From assembly GCA_964006375.1 (NCBI GenBank), contig OZ023269.1, positions 3,906,001 to 3,970,000 on the forward strand: a stretch of 64,000 bases of DNA, read 5' to 3'. The notes under the pieces were generated by a model. That model saw only the letters and a program-made list of their open reading frames with translations. It was not told where the DNA came from and did no database searches. Positions 14,891 through 24,748 of this stretch are shown piece by piece. Position 1 is the first letter of the stretch, and every line of letters starts with the position of its first letter. Position numbers and translations under genes: made by a program. This DNA is from Tillus elongatus. Its lineage: Eukaryota; Arthropoda; Insecta; Coleoptera; Cleridae.

Positions 14891-15213
14891 GCCTGGGTGA
14901 TCCAGGGGTAAGAACGTGTGCCTCTGAACCGAAGGGTACTTGGTTCGATCCCCACTGTGCCCCTTCCATTTTTTCAGTACACACTGTAATAAATTAACAT
15001 CAACCGAGGTTCTGGCATTATATTTGAACAAGTTGAATGTCTGCACGTTCCGCCCTACGGAGTGGGCGTAAAGCCGCCGGTCCCGTGTCCATGCGATGTT
15101 GGACACGTTAAAGATCCCTACCCTCCTTACAGAAAGGCTGGGGTTCGGCAAAATTTCACGGTAGTGAGGTAAAGCTGCTCCCTGGCGTCGGTTATTGGCC
15201 ATAGTCGCGGAAA
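14891..15213 (+). mobile_element. tRNA-derived SINE at the right edge of the satellite
   Basis: The head reads like a tRNA gene. An A-box-like TGATCCAGGGG is followed 33 bases later by a perfect B-box GGTTCGATCCC. Downstream is a body (about 15080-15210) shared with a second copy at 33203-33419, including ACACGTTAAAGATCCCTACC and TGGCGTCGGTTATTGGCC. The tRNA part is joined seamlessly to the last satellite monomer: up to GAACCGAAG it is satellite, after it SINE. The open frame on the minus strand (14858-15202) is a shadow of the SINE. The body may be one of the conserved metazoan SINE core domains; I cannot name it without a search. Confidence 0.85.
14898..14952 (+). promoter_or_regulatory. 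Internal RNA polymerase III promoter boxes of the SINE
   Basis: A-box at 14898-14908 (one base off the consensus; TGGTCCAGGGG in most satellite monomers fits it exactly). B-box GGTTCGATCCC is at 14942-14952. Confidence 0.75.
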
Positions 15214-15404
15214 TAGGCCGAGGTTTGTTTTGAAATGTTTTCTTAACCTAAACATTTTTTTGAGTCATTCTAATTTATAAAAATCCGAAAGGACAGGTTA
15301 AGATATAATACCCTCATCTGGTGGAGTGGTTTTTCTGTTTAAAAATGTTTCTGCTTAGTTTTTCCAAACAAAAATCAAATATTCTAAAAAAATTATATGA
15401 TAGT

Positions 15405-15620
15405 TACTTGATGCAAAGTTACTCTAGTTTCAACATTTCACAACAAAATCTGCATTTTCATCACAGTAGCAGAAGGTATTTCAGTGGAGAAGTGCGATAA
15501 ACCAACATTATCAAATCCATTTGCCAATCAATAGACCTGCGGTTGTTGTTAAATTAATAAAAATTTAAAATAACCCTTAAGAACAAAAATGTGGAAACTA
15601 GAGCAGCTTTGCATCAAGTA
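15405..15620. mobile_element. MITE, ~216 bp, TA-flanked, Tc1/mariner type
   Basis: Inverted ends: TACTTGATGCAAAG, then CTCTAGTTTC after three mismatched bases, on the left. The right end is GAAACTAGAG, three bases, CTTTGCATCAAGTA. The outermost TA can be the target duplication. No coding sequence inside. Confidence 0.7.
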
Positions 15621-16762
15621 TCACAATGTTTTGATAATTTAACAATTTGTTTCTTCTGATGACACAATAGATTTTCAAAGTAAAATTAAGAGCAATAGAA
15701 TCTCTTTGGGCGGCTTCTGTTTATGCAGTTTTATTTTTGACCTCAGAGGATTTATCAGTTTTTGCATGTAACAATGTAGCCATCTAGTCCTTCTTCAAGT
15801 GTGTAGTTTGTACGTAAAAACTTTGGGAGTAGTAACAGCTCATTTTTGATTATCGTTTGTAATGGTTATTACATAAGAGAAACAAGAGATAAAACTGAAC
15901 TACTCAGTTACAAAAAATATTTATCTCTTTTATTGTAACTTAAGCTTTGTTGAAACAAACTAGTCGTATCATAAATTCCAAATAACAAGTTTCATATTAA
16001 ATAAAACTTAAAGTTAAAAAAGTTATATAAGTGTGAATGGATTATTTCAAATCTGCGCAACTAAAATGGTAATGAAGTGTAACGACTTCTATTCCTTTCT
16101 CCTTTTATCTACAAAATTCATTTGTTTTTGTTGGTTAACTACTTTGCAAAATTGTTAAGAGAGAATCTCTTGAAGTTAGTTCTATATCGGTGAATAATAC
16201 ATTCTAAACTCGTCCAATTTAATTAGAATATATTTACAGTTCGAAAGTTTTTCCCAAATTGCCACATGTCTCAACCATTTATGTTTTTCTCAACGAAGAC
16301 GAAAAATTTTAATCCTGAAATTTTAACTTAGATGGTTTCTGTTCCCACGATAGTCACAACATTCGTTTTACTGACGAACTTATTAATGTCTATATTTGTA
16401 CAAACAAAATTTCGAATGTGTCATAACATCCATAATTCATTCCATAATTTTTGAAGTGTTATCATGAATAGTTTGTTCTTTGTTCTCTCGTAAAAACCAC
16501 CAGAAATCATTTTAAGTGATACTAAATTACCTTGTACCAGCTTGGTGTCTTTGATGCCTCAAATTACCTAACTATAACACCTCTCAAAAAATCGCAATTG
16601 TTATAAAATGTTTATATATTTTTTAAGTTAATAATAAAGGTTTTTACACAAATTATTTAATATTTAGCAGTATCAGTGTGTATGGTTATGTTTTATTTTT
16701 TTAATAGTCTGGAGCAAAGAGTCAAGTATGAGATTAAATTATTGCAATTGATGTTAGTGTGT

Positions 16763-16839
16763 AGCTCCGGCCTTAATTAACACAGTTGACAGTTTTTCAG
16801 AGAAAACCTGCCAATTGAGTTAATTAAGGCCCGAGGTAT
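16763..16839. repeat. Near-perfect 77-nt palindrome (hairpin)
   Basis: The arms GGCCTTAATTAACACAGTTG (16769 on) and CAATTGAGTTAATTAAGGCC (to 16831) pair almost completely. Pairing continues inward through TTTTC/GAAAA to a three-base AGA loop, and outward through CTC/GAG. About 22 of 24 outer-arm positions pair, counting one G-U. It could be a pre-miRNA-like hairpin or a very short foldback element. Confidence 0.75.
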
Positions 16840-17961
16840 TTGATTTTTTTTTTAAATTAAATTTAACCCAATGAAATCAAAATTATAACATAACTGTCTT
16901 AATGTTATACTGCCTTCCATAATTGTTAACTCAAAACATAAAATTAAATCAGTATTATGCATATACAGGCTTATTCAACTGACCATGCAACAGGGATTTG
17001 CATGCAAATTTTTAAATGCTCAAATGTTGGCTTCCCTAGTTATTTTAGAGCAAAATTGTACTAGATTTTTTTTAAAGCATCTCATTAGAAATCTTTTTCA
17101 CGATTTTGTTTCATTTTTCACACCATATTTTTGAAAAAATCATCTAATCATGTAAACAAAAACCGGAGTTTTATCCTGAAAATCTAGTACTCCAGGTAGA
17201 GAAAGCTTCGAATGTCAAAACGTTGAATAACTACAAACATGAAATCAAAAGATTTTTAATTTTCATGATTTCTTGTTAATATCACAAACCTAAATTTACA
17301 GTCACAACGGTGCTATTTTTACAACCAGCATTATTATCATTCTCTCTGCTTATCAGGGCCTGTACACCTTTCAGTAAATTCACTTATATTATTATGAAAA
17401 GAATTGTCAACCAAAATGATTTAAACTTACGTTTAAAGCAGCTCAGTGTATCCACAGCCTTAACCTCCTGAGGAATCATATAAAAATAAAAACAGCCAGC
17501 ATATACAGGTGATTTCTTGTATGCCATATACTGGTGATTTGACAAGTAGATATCATTTCCAGCTCGGGTAGTCTAGTTGTGAACTGTACTGTTTTTAATA
17601 AAGCTGTTCCTCCATGTATATGTCAAATTCAAGAACTTATACAAATACACCCATGTGACAGTCAACAGTTTTTTTGCCTTAAAATAAATATAGAAATATA
17701 TAGCAGCTTTACAAAGCACTAGAGAAAGTCTTAATTTAACATTGTCTGCTCAATTATTGCCAGAAACAGCATCTTTTGCTGGCCAAAATAAATTAAGAGC
17801 CACTTTAATTTATTTAATAACGAATAAAAATTCACCTAGAAGCCTTTGTTATCTTATTTATAGATTTTTAACTTAATATGAAGGAGTCAATATTGTTTAT
17901 TTTACATTTGCTTGAATGTTAAATTTTAACATTTATTTCTTAACAAATCGGTTTATATTGC

Positions 17962-18122
17962 TAAGTACTCTTCGAAGAACTGAGTTCACCACAACACATT
18001 TTTCAGACCTGACTGTCATTTTGCTAAAAAGTTAGATTCCACAGATAATGAAGAAATGTGTTGTGAATTGGGTTCTTCAAAGTGTACTTATCAGTGCTCA
18101 GCACAGGTTCCAATCTTCACTT
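17962..18122 (+). mobile_element. Foldback element, copy 1 (diverged)
   Basis: Starts TAAGTACTCTTCGAAGAACT and ends with the complement GGGTTCTTCAAAGTGTACTTA, followed by a tail TCAGTGCTCAGCACAGGTTC CAATCTTCACTTA. The same arm and tail are seen near 33444-33550, 35666-35798 and 42181-42326. Confidence 0.65.
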
Positions 18123-18580
18123 AATTAATCAGTTATTACTGTAAACTGATGTACTAAATATAATTTCATTTCTTAAAATTTCCGCTAAACGAAACAGCGA
18201 GTTGAACTTTCTTTAACACATTACGCCTTTTTAAATCAAATATATTTCATTTAACACTAATAATAATAATAGTAATATAAAATATATATTTTCTAGCAAG
18301 TAAAAAACGTCATTCTTTTAATGCAAATATTATGAAATTTCGTTTTATCTATGGCAATTTTTTATACTAATAACAACCAAAACTTGTATTAATTATATCG
18401 AAAAAGTTTGTATGTTGTTACAATTTTGCATTAAAATCAAGTTTTAACTATTTAATTATTAAAGAAAACAAAATGTTCAACTACAACTTTATCTTTTTTG
18501 CTTACCTGTTATTATTGATTCAATATTTTCAGGATGAGTTAAAAATTAAAACAACAAAAAGGTAAAGCTTAAACTTAATT

Positions 18581-18788
<208 letters not shown>

Positions 18789-19286
18789 CATGTGTGTGTC
18801 TATATGCTTTATAGCATCATAATCAGAAACACACGCATATCACCAACAACGCTTTTATACTACCACATTTGCTTACACACAAAAATATTATTATAATGTG
18901 TATTTTTATGTTGATATTGTATTTTTCACTTTGCATAACTTAATTATAAGAACTTATAGTTTCCAGTTATTTCAATTTAGCTTTTTAGTTTTTAGTTTTG
19001 AGATGTATGTTTAATATATTATAATAATTTGCATTGTTTGTTAAATATTTTCTATGTTTTTCTTTAGATTAATTTTCAATGTACTCATAATATTAATGAA
19101 TTTATCGAAAGACGTTGTATTTTGTCGATTCCAATTATGCATTAAAATAAAGCTTTAACTATTTAATTATTAAACAAAACAAAATGTTTAACTACAACTT
19201 TATCTTTTTTGCTTACCTGTTATTTTTTAATTCAATATTTTTCCAAGTTTAAAATTAAAACAACAATAAGGTTAAGCCTAAACTTA

Positions 19287-19289
<3 letters not shown>

Positions 19290-19369
<80 letters not shown>
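19290..19369. repeat. (TA)n microsatellite, ~80 bp
   Basis: A pure TA run in the second copy of the tandem segment. Confidence 0.97.
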
Positions 19370-19370
<1 letters not shown>

Positions 19371-19394
19371 TTTATAGCATCATAATTGGAAAAG

Positions 19395-20412
19395 CACATG
19401 TGTCACCAACAACACTTTTATACAACCGCATTTGATTAAACACAAAAATATTATTATGTGTATTTTTATGTTGATATTGTATTTTTTCAATTTGTATAAC
19501 TTAATTATAGGAACTTATAGTTTTTAGTTATTATTTCAATTTAATTTTTTAGTGTTTCGTTTTAATATGTATGTTTAATATATTATAATAATTTGCATGG
19601 TTTGTTAAATATTTTCTACCTTTGTATTTAGATTTTTCAATTGTCAATGTCCGAATATTATTAATAAATTAAACTAATATCTAATTTGTGAAGTTTTATT
19701 TCTAAACACCCCGAAAGGCCAAAGATGATAAGCATATTTTTGTTAATCGAGCATCTGAAGAAATATCACAAGCACATATTTAAATCCAGCTACACGTAAC
19801 TTGAAGGGAATTTTCAAGCAGTTTTTGGTAGAATCTTATAAAATTATATTATTATACAGCAAGTCTCAGACTTATTATTAGACATATAAGATTGATGATA
19901 ATAAATGATATACCAGGCTACGTCGATATATACGGTGGGCGGCAAAATTAAGAAATAAATTCATTAAAATTTGTGTGATTTATGTTTTGATGGAATGCTC
20001 GTACACGTCAACTCTAGTTTTCAAAAATACACATTTTTCCATCAAGTTTGCGTTTCTCCCACTCCTACTTTTCAAATATGACGTCATCAACGTTTTTTTT
20101 AAATTACAACCCCGTTTTTTATTTTATTTTGATAGATCATTAAATTGTCTACAGTACCATCAAAATGTTGAGACCTTACATTGTTAAATGTTCGAATGCG
20201 AGTCATTTGAAGAGTGGAAAACATAACCTCTATTCAAAACAAATATCAAAAGATAACGAATAAGATAAGATTATTTCTTGTAAATAAAATGTTCAGAATT
20301 GTATCCACAAGTAGGTACTAATTAATAATACAAAAGAATCAGGTGTATGTCATTGTCAAATGAACCTTATTCTCAATCAAATAAATCTCTTTTGAAAGTT
20401 AATCAAGTATGG
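19395..20412 (+). repeat. Duplicated segment shared with 55497-56575
   Basis: About 1 kb aligns with 55497-56575 at high identity, including ACACCCCGAAAGGCCAAAGA and the left end of the mariner element. The second copy has about 70 extra bases near 55935-56015. After the retroelement insertion the match resumes at 21955-22140 against 56569-56752. Confidence 0.9.
19984..20256 (+). repeat. Left terminal inverted repeat of the mariner-like element
   Basis: About 270 bp, complementary to 24490-24748 with scattered mismatches. Confidence 0.88.
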
Positions 20413-21868
20413 TTGGACAAATTAAAACCACATATTCTTATGGGGGAAACGATTCCACTTTCGGAACAAGCAAAATATCTGGGGGTTACCTTAGATAAGA
20501 AGCTCAACTGGGACGTACAGTTAGAGAATGTAATCCGCAGGGCTAAACTGTCCCTGTGGACATGCCGGAGAATCTGTGAAAACAACTGGGGAACAAACCC
20601 CCAACAGATGTACTGGCTCTATGTAGTGGTTATCAGACCAATGATAACATATGGAGCCATAGTTTGGTGGCCTAAGGTACTTCGTGGTATCGCGAGGACC
20701 AAACTGGCGCATCTACAGAGACAAGCTTGTCTGATAATAACGGGAGCGATAAGCACCGCACCATCAGCCGCTCTGGAGGTCCTCCTTAATATTTCACCTC
20801 TTCACATATGGCTGTACAACGTACAGACTAAAACAAACGGCCGACAGCATGCCAAAGGAAGACAGTCTGGGAGGATCCGTACTCCTCGATGACATTGAGG
20901 GTCACGGGATTCTGGGAATGGTCTCAGACTTGATGCCTACAAAGATCAGTAGAGATCTGTCTTTCAAGACCGTCCTCCCGGAAAGGAAGGACTGGGAGCG
21001 AAATCAAACGACCCTATTGAGAGTCGATCTCTGCTGGTACTCTGACGGCTCCAAAACCAATATGGGAGTAGGAGCCGGCGCATATGGGGGCAGCACCGAT
21101 GCTAGACTATCAGCTAGCCTCAGCAAATACGCAACCATACACCAGGCAGAAGTGTATGCCATCGAGATGTGTGCAAGGGAAAGTATAAAAAACCAGTGCA
21201 CACACAAATCGATAAAGATATATGCAGATAGCCAAGCTGCAATAAAGGCTCTTGGTTCCTACCGGTGTAATTCAAAAACGGTATGGAGTTGTAAATCTGC
21301 CCTTAACGAACTGGGCAGCTGTAATGAGGTGTCGCTGGTCTGGATACCGGGTCACTCGGACCATAATGGCAATGTTGCGGCCGACGTGCTTGCCAGGAGT
21401 GGTGCCCAGAGAGACTTTGTCGGACCAGAACCGGTGCTGGGGATAACATCATGCACAGCAAAGCGCACCTTAAATACCTGGACAGACAGAATGACAACCC
21501 AGTATTGGCAAAATCTTCCAGGATTAGCTCACTCTAAGGCCTTCATAAATGGCCTGCCTGAGTCAAGGGCTAAAAAACTTCTAGAGTTAAACAGACAACA
21601 ACTGAGTACTCTAGTCGGCCTGTCTACAGGACACTGCCTCTTGCGTCACCACATGCACCGTATTGGGGTCGGTCAGGAGACCGAGTACCGGCTGTGTATG
21701 GAGAGTGACGAGACAGCAGAGCACGTACTGTGTTCCTGTCCGGCAGCGGACAGAACTAGATACCTGCTCTTTGGCAAGATAAAGCTTGCTCCGGAAGATC
21801 TGAATCAACTTTCGCGCACAAAGATTATCGACCTCTGCAGGAGCCTGGCTTTGTTGGGCAAAATATAG
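20413..21868 (+). pseudogene. Non-LTR retrotransposon ORF2 C-terminus: RT thumb and RNase H (frameshifted)
   Basis: This is the C-terminal part of the polyprotein that copies element RNA at the target site. The first frame (20413 to about 20840) has the RT C-terminal motifs AKYLGVTLDKKLNW and VIRPMITYGAIVWWP. The reading then shifts by one frame. The second frame (to 21868) holds RNase H with all the expected acidic residues: YSDGS, QAEVYAIE, YADSQAA and GHSDHNGNVAAD. A CRLCMESDETAEHVLCSCP-type Cys/His cluster follows. The architecture fits the I/LOA/R1 group of RNase H-bearing elements. The start codon at 20347 lies in the mariner sequence and is accidental. The endonuclease and the RT palm are missing, so the copy is dead. 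Confidence 0.9.
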
Positions 21869-21954
21869 ACTATTAGACGTGAGCCACAATAGACCTTATG
21901 GTCGCGGTGGAGGGACCGGTATGGCCCACTCACATACAAACCTAACCTAACCTG
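20413..21954 (+). mobile_element. 5'-truncated non-LTR retrotransposon with 7-bp target duplication
   Basis: AGTATGG flanks the insert (20406-20412 and 21955-21961). The second copy of the host element near 56565 has a single AGTATGG and no insert. The 3' end is not poly(A) but ACAAACCTAACCTAACCTG. It contains the end of a reverse transcriptase, an RNase H and a C-terminal zinc knuckle. Confidence 0.93.
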
Positions 21955-21957
21955 AGT

Positions 21958-24470
21958 ATGGCACATTTAAGTGAAACTCAGCATACAAAAATTTTAATTC
22001 TTGTTGATAAAACCAGAACACAGCAAGAAGTGTGTAATTTGTGTAATGTGCAATATTCAAATCGATCACTGTGAGTAAAATTGAGTGGAAATTCAGAGAA
22101 ACTGGGCATGTTAAACACATGCAAACTGTAGGGCGTCCTGAGAAAATTGATGAAGACGTAAAACTTGATATTTTGTAACGAAGTAGCTATTTTCCGAACA
22201 GCTGTAGATGCTAAAAGCGACTGCTTGAAAATAGATTTAATACGAATTATTTTTCAAGTAATATTATCGGTAGGAAATATATTTATTTATCAATATTTTT
22301 ACCACGTACGCATTTCGAATTGTCTTTTTATATTTAAAACATATCTGCACGAGATAGTGATAAGGTATCTACCACTGATTAAAATTTTTATGTGTAGCCA
22401 GAACTCGATATATAAGAACGGCTGGTGGCAGAAAGAGTTTCTTCTTGGTTCAGTGTGGTTAAAATTAAAGTGGATCTCCATGTTAAGTTGAGTCCCGGTG
22501 TATAAGCGAAATAAATACTTGAAATAGCGTACCGTCCGTCTCATTTCCATGTAGAATAACCTCACGCCGTTAGATTCTTCAAATACAACCTAGGTAAGAA
22601 TCTCTTAGATTTTGGTATTTATATAGCGAATTTTCATATTTTTTTGGAATAGGGTGTCTCTCTGTCGGCGTCGAGATCGTGGGTCAGAATTAAGGTTCTT
22701 TCCGATCCATATCCCAGTTAAATGTTCCTAGCGTGGCGTAAATGATTTGGAAAGTGATGCTGTAGTTGACACAGTCTTCTCAGATAGATTTCACACGGCC
22801 GTTCTAATTTGACCCTGGCTTGGAAGCTGTAGTAACACAAGCAGGCTTAGGTCAGGTTAATACGTAACAGAGCCTTCTTGCAGGGCGTCGTCCTAGTCAC
22901 TCCTTCTTATTCTCGACACCCCTGGTGCCGAGGTACTTTGACCCCACGATACCGATTTCGACTAGATAGATAACACCTATTTATTTAATTGTCATTTTAT
23001 GAAACAATCAACTTGATATCTGCATCTACGAGTCATAACCCCACAGAATATCCTGCATTCTTCCCGCGTCTCCCGGGTAAAACCACGCAAGTTTGTACGG
23101 TGTACCAACGTTCGTTTTCCTGTAAAATCAAAATAAAATCGGGGCTTAGTTGACATCGGTTTTTTTTTCGGTAGAGAGTATCTTTTTTCGCCCGTCACCT
23201 TAGGTACATTTTTCCAATATTAATATAGTGTTATAATTGTTACTAGTATTGTAATAGTTTTGAATCATAGTGCATCATTAGGTAATATATAGTATAAAAC
23301 AAATATACTTTGTCTATGATATCCACATAAACAAATCTGCTACGTCCATATAGAAATCCAGAAGGTCAGGATATTGCCGAGGGAGCGATTAAAGCCTGCA
23401 ACCTCGGAGCTAACTAAGCAGCCTGTCATTCTAAAGGCTACCGGACCCTCTCCATAGAGCTATCCAGGCATTCTGATTACACCTGTAGTCAGAGTCTTGT
23501 AAAGAGGTCGCAGATATCCTCGCAGGGAGTAAACCCTTTTAAAATTTGGCGCTCGAGACCGTTTTAATAAACCTTTTCACCCGTCTTATTAAGTAATCAA
23601 CTCTGGAAATCAAGGCCTCGTTACAATTTTATTAAGTGTGATAATCCTCATATTGCATCTCGATCAATTACAGTAGACTATTTCTCAGCGATCAGTATTA
23701 TGTGCATTAAAATTATAAAATTACCATCCTTACAAAATAAAGCTGCTGCACGAACTTAATGAAAAAAACCCTAACTGGCGAATGCGTTTTGTGAAATAAT
23801 ACAAGATTTATGCAACTGTAATCCCAACTTTATTCACCAAATTCTGTTTTCGGACGAAGCATGATTTTGTCTAAATGGAACAGACAAAATTACAGATATT
23901 GGAGCAGAGAGAATCCTCATTGGATGACTGAAGCACATACACAACACCCTCTTAAAGTTAATGTGTGAGCAAGAATTGTCCACGATAGAATCATAGGTCC
24001 TTTCTTTTTCGATAAAACTATCACTGGGCAGTGATATCAGAATTTTCTAAGGAATGAGCTTATTCCTGCCCTTGCTGCAAGTTTTTCAAATAAAGATGAT
24101 CCTGATTTAGCAAGTGGTGATATTTGGTTTGAACAAGATGGTGAACCTCCGCACCTTACACGTCCTGTTCGCGAGTTTTTAAATGACTGCTTTGCTAGCA
24201 AGTGGACTGGTAGGCGTGGACCAACAGAGTGGTCCCCAGGTCCCTAGATCTTACGCCCTTAGATTTTTTTATGTGGGTATTTAAAATAAAAAATCTATGT
24301 TAACAAACCATATAACCTAGAAGATTTGAAAAATCAAATTATGTATGAAATGAGTCGAATTAGCCCTGACGTCATTTTCGCAATGTACAAGAGAAATATA
24401 TCAACAGATGTGCTTATTGTCAAGAAGTCGGTGGATTGCATTTCGAACATTATATTTAAAGGAAAGAATA
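21958..24470 (+). pseudogene. Mariner-like transposase, interrupted and decayed
   Basis: A transposase that would cut and paste the element by binding its ends. The start ATGGCACATTTAAGTGAAAC lies directly after the retroelement; the target duplication includes the ATG. The N-terminal helix-turn-helix region reads DKTRTQQEVCNLCNVQYSNR, then GHVKHMQ and GRPEKIDEDVKLDIL up to 22170. Coding resumes after 23626 with NPHIASRSI, then QILFSDEA (first catalytic Asp) and YWSRENPHWMTEAHTQHPLK. Later come DIWFEQDGEPPHLTRPVREF (second Asp) and a damaged LDFF-W region. Several stops and frameshifts are present, besides the 1.45-kb insert. The protein type is the insect Tc1/mariner group with a DUF4817-like N-terminus. 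Confidence 0.85.
22174..23625 (+). mobile_element. LTR-type insertion (solo LTR or deleted LTR element)
   Basis: It interrupts the mariner transposase between the codons for VKLDIL and NPHIAS. Ends are TGTAACGA…TCGTTACA (TG…CA, as in LTRs), flanked by a 4-bp duplication ATTT (22170-22173 and 23626-23629). Inside are a TATA-like ATATATAAGAACGG near 22410 and a poly(A)-like AATAAATAC near 22512, the expected order for an LTR. No gag or pol frame remains; the open frame 22165-22491 has no recognisable domain. TTGGCGCTCGAGACC near 23549 resembles the start of an internal region, so a partly deleted element is possible. Confidence 0.7.
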
Positions 24471-24489
24471 CTTTAATTTATTGAATAAG

Positions 24490-24748
24490 AGCCTTTACCT
24501 TTTGATTGTTGTTTTGAATACAGTTTATGTTTTCTGCTTTTTAAATGACTTTCATTCGAAAATTTGACAATGTGGCGTATCACAATTTTGATGGCACTGT
24601 GTAGACAATTCAATGATCTATCAAAATAAAATAAAAATTAAAAAGAAGTTATCATTTTAAAAAAATCGATGACGTCGTATTTTAAAAGTAGGAGTGGGAG
24701 AAACGTCAACTTTATGCAAGTTGACGTGTCCGAGCATTTCGTCAAAAC
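24490..24748 (-). repeat. Right terminal inverted repeat of the mariner-like element
   Basis: Complement of 19984-20256. The outer end GTCAAAAC is followed by TA. Confidence 0.88.

Larger units (their letters stand above)
19984..24748 (+). mobile_element. Mariner-like DNA transposon with long inverted ends and nested insertions
   Basis: The left end GTTTTGATGGAATGCTCGTA is mirrored at the right end (…CATTTCGTCAAAAC), and pairing continues for about 265-275 bp on each side, including CTCCCACTCCTACTTTT and TTGATAGATCATTAAATTGT. TA lies next to both ends. Between the ends are a broken transposase, a non-LTR insertion (20413-21954) and an LTR-like insertion (22174-23625). Without the two inserts the element is about 1.77 kb. 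Confidence 0.9.

Noticed and set aside
14891..14964. Functional tRNA gene at the SINE head
   Set aside because: The A and B boxes are there, but the anticodon and acceptor stems do not pair properly and the sequence continues into a SINE body.
14858..15202. 114-residue minus-strand frame over the SINE
   Set aside because: It is the complement of the SINE body and the second SINE copy does not preserve it.
17053..17195. Possible MITE with 13-bp inverted ends (GTACTAGATTTTT)
   Set aside because: The inverted match is short and AT-rich, no target duplication is visible and no second copy was seen.
20347..20412. Start codon and first ~22 residues of the RT frame at 20347
   Set aside because: They belong to the mariner element upstream of the insertion point, so the fusion is accidental.
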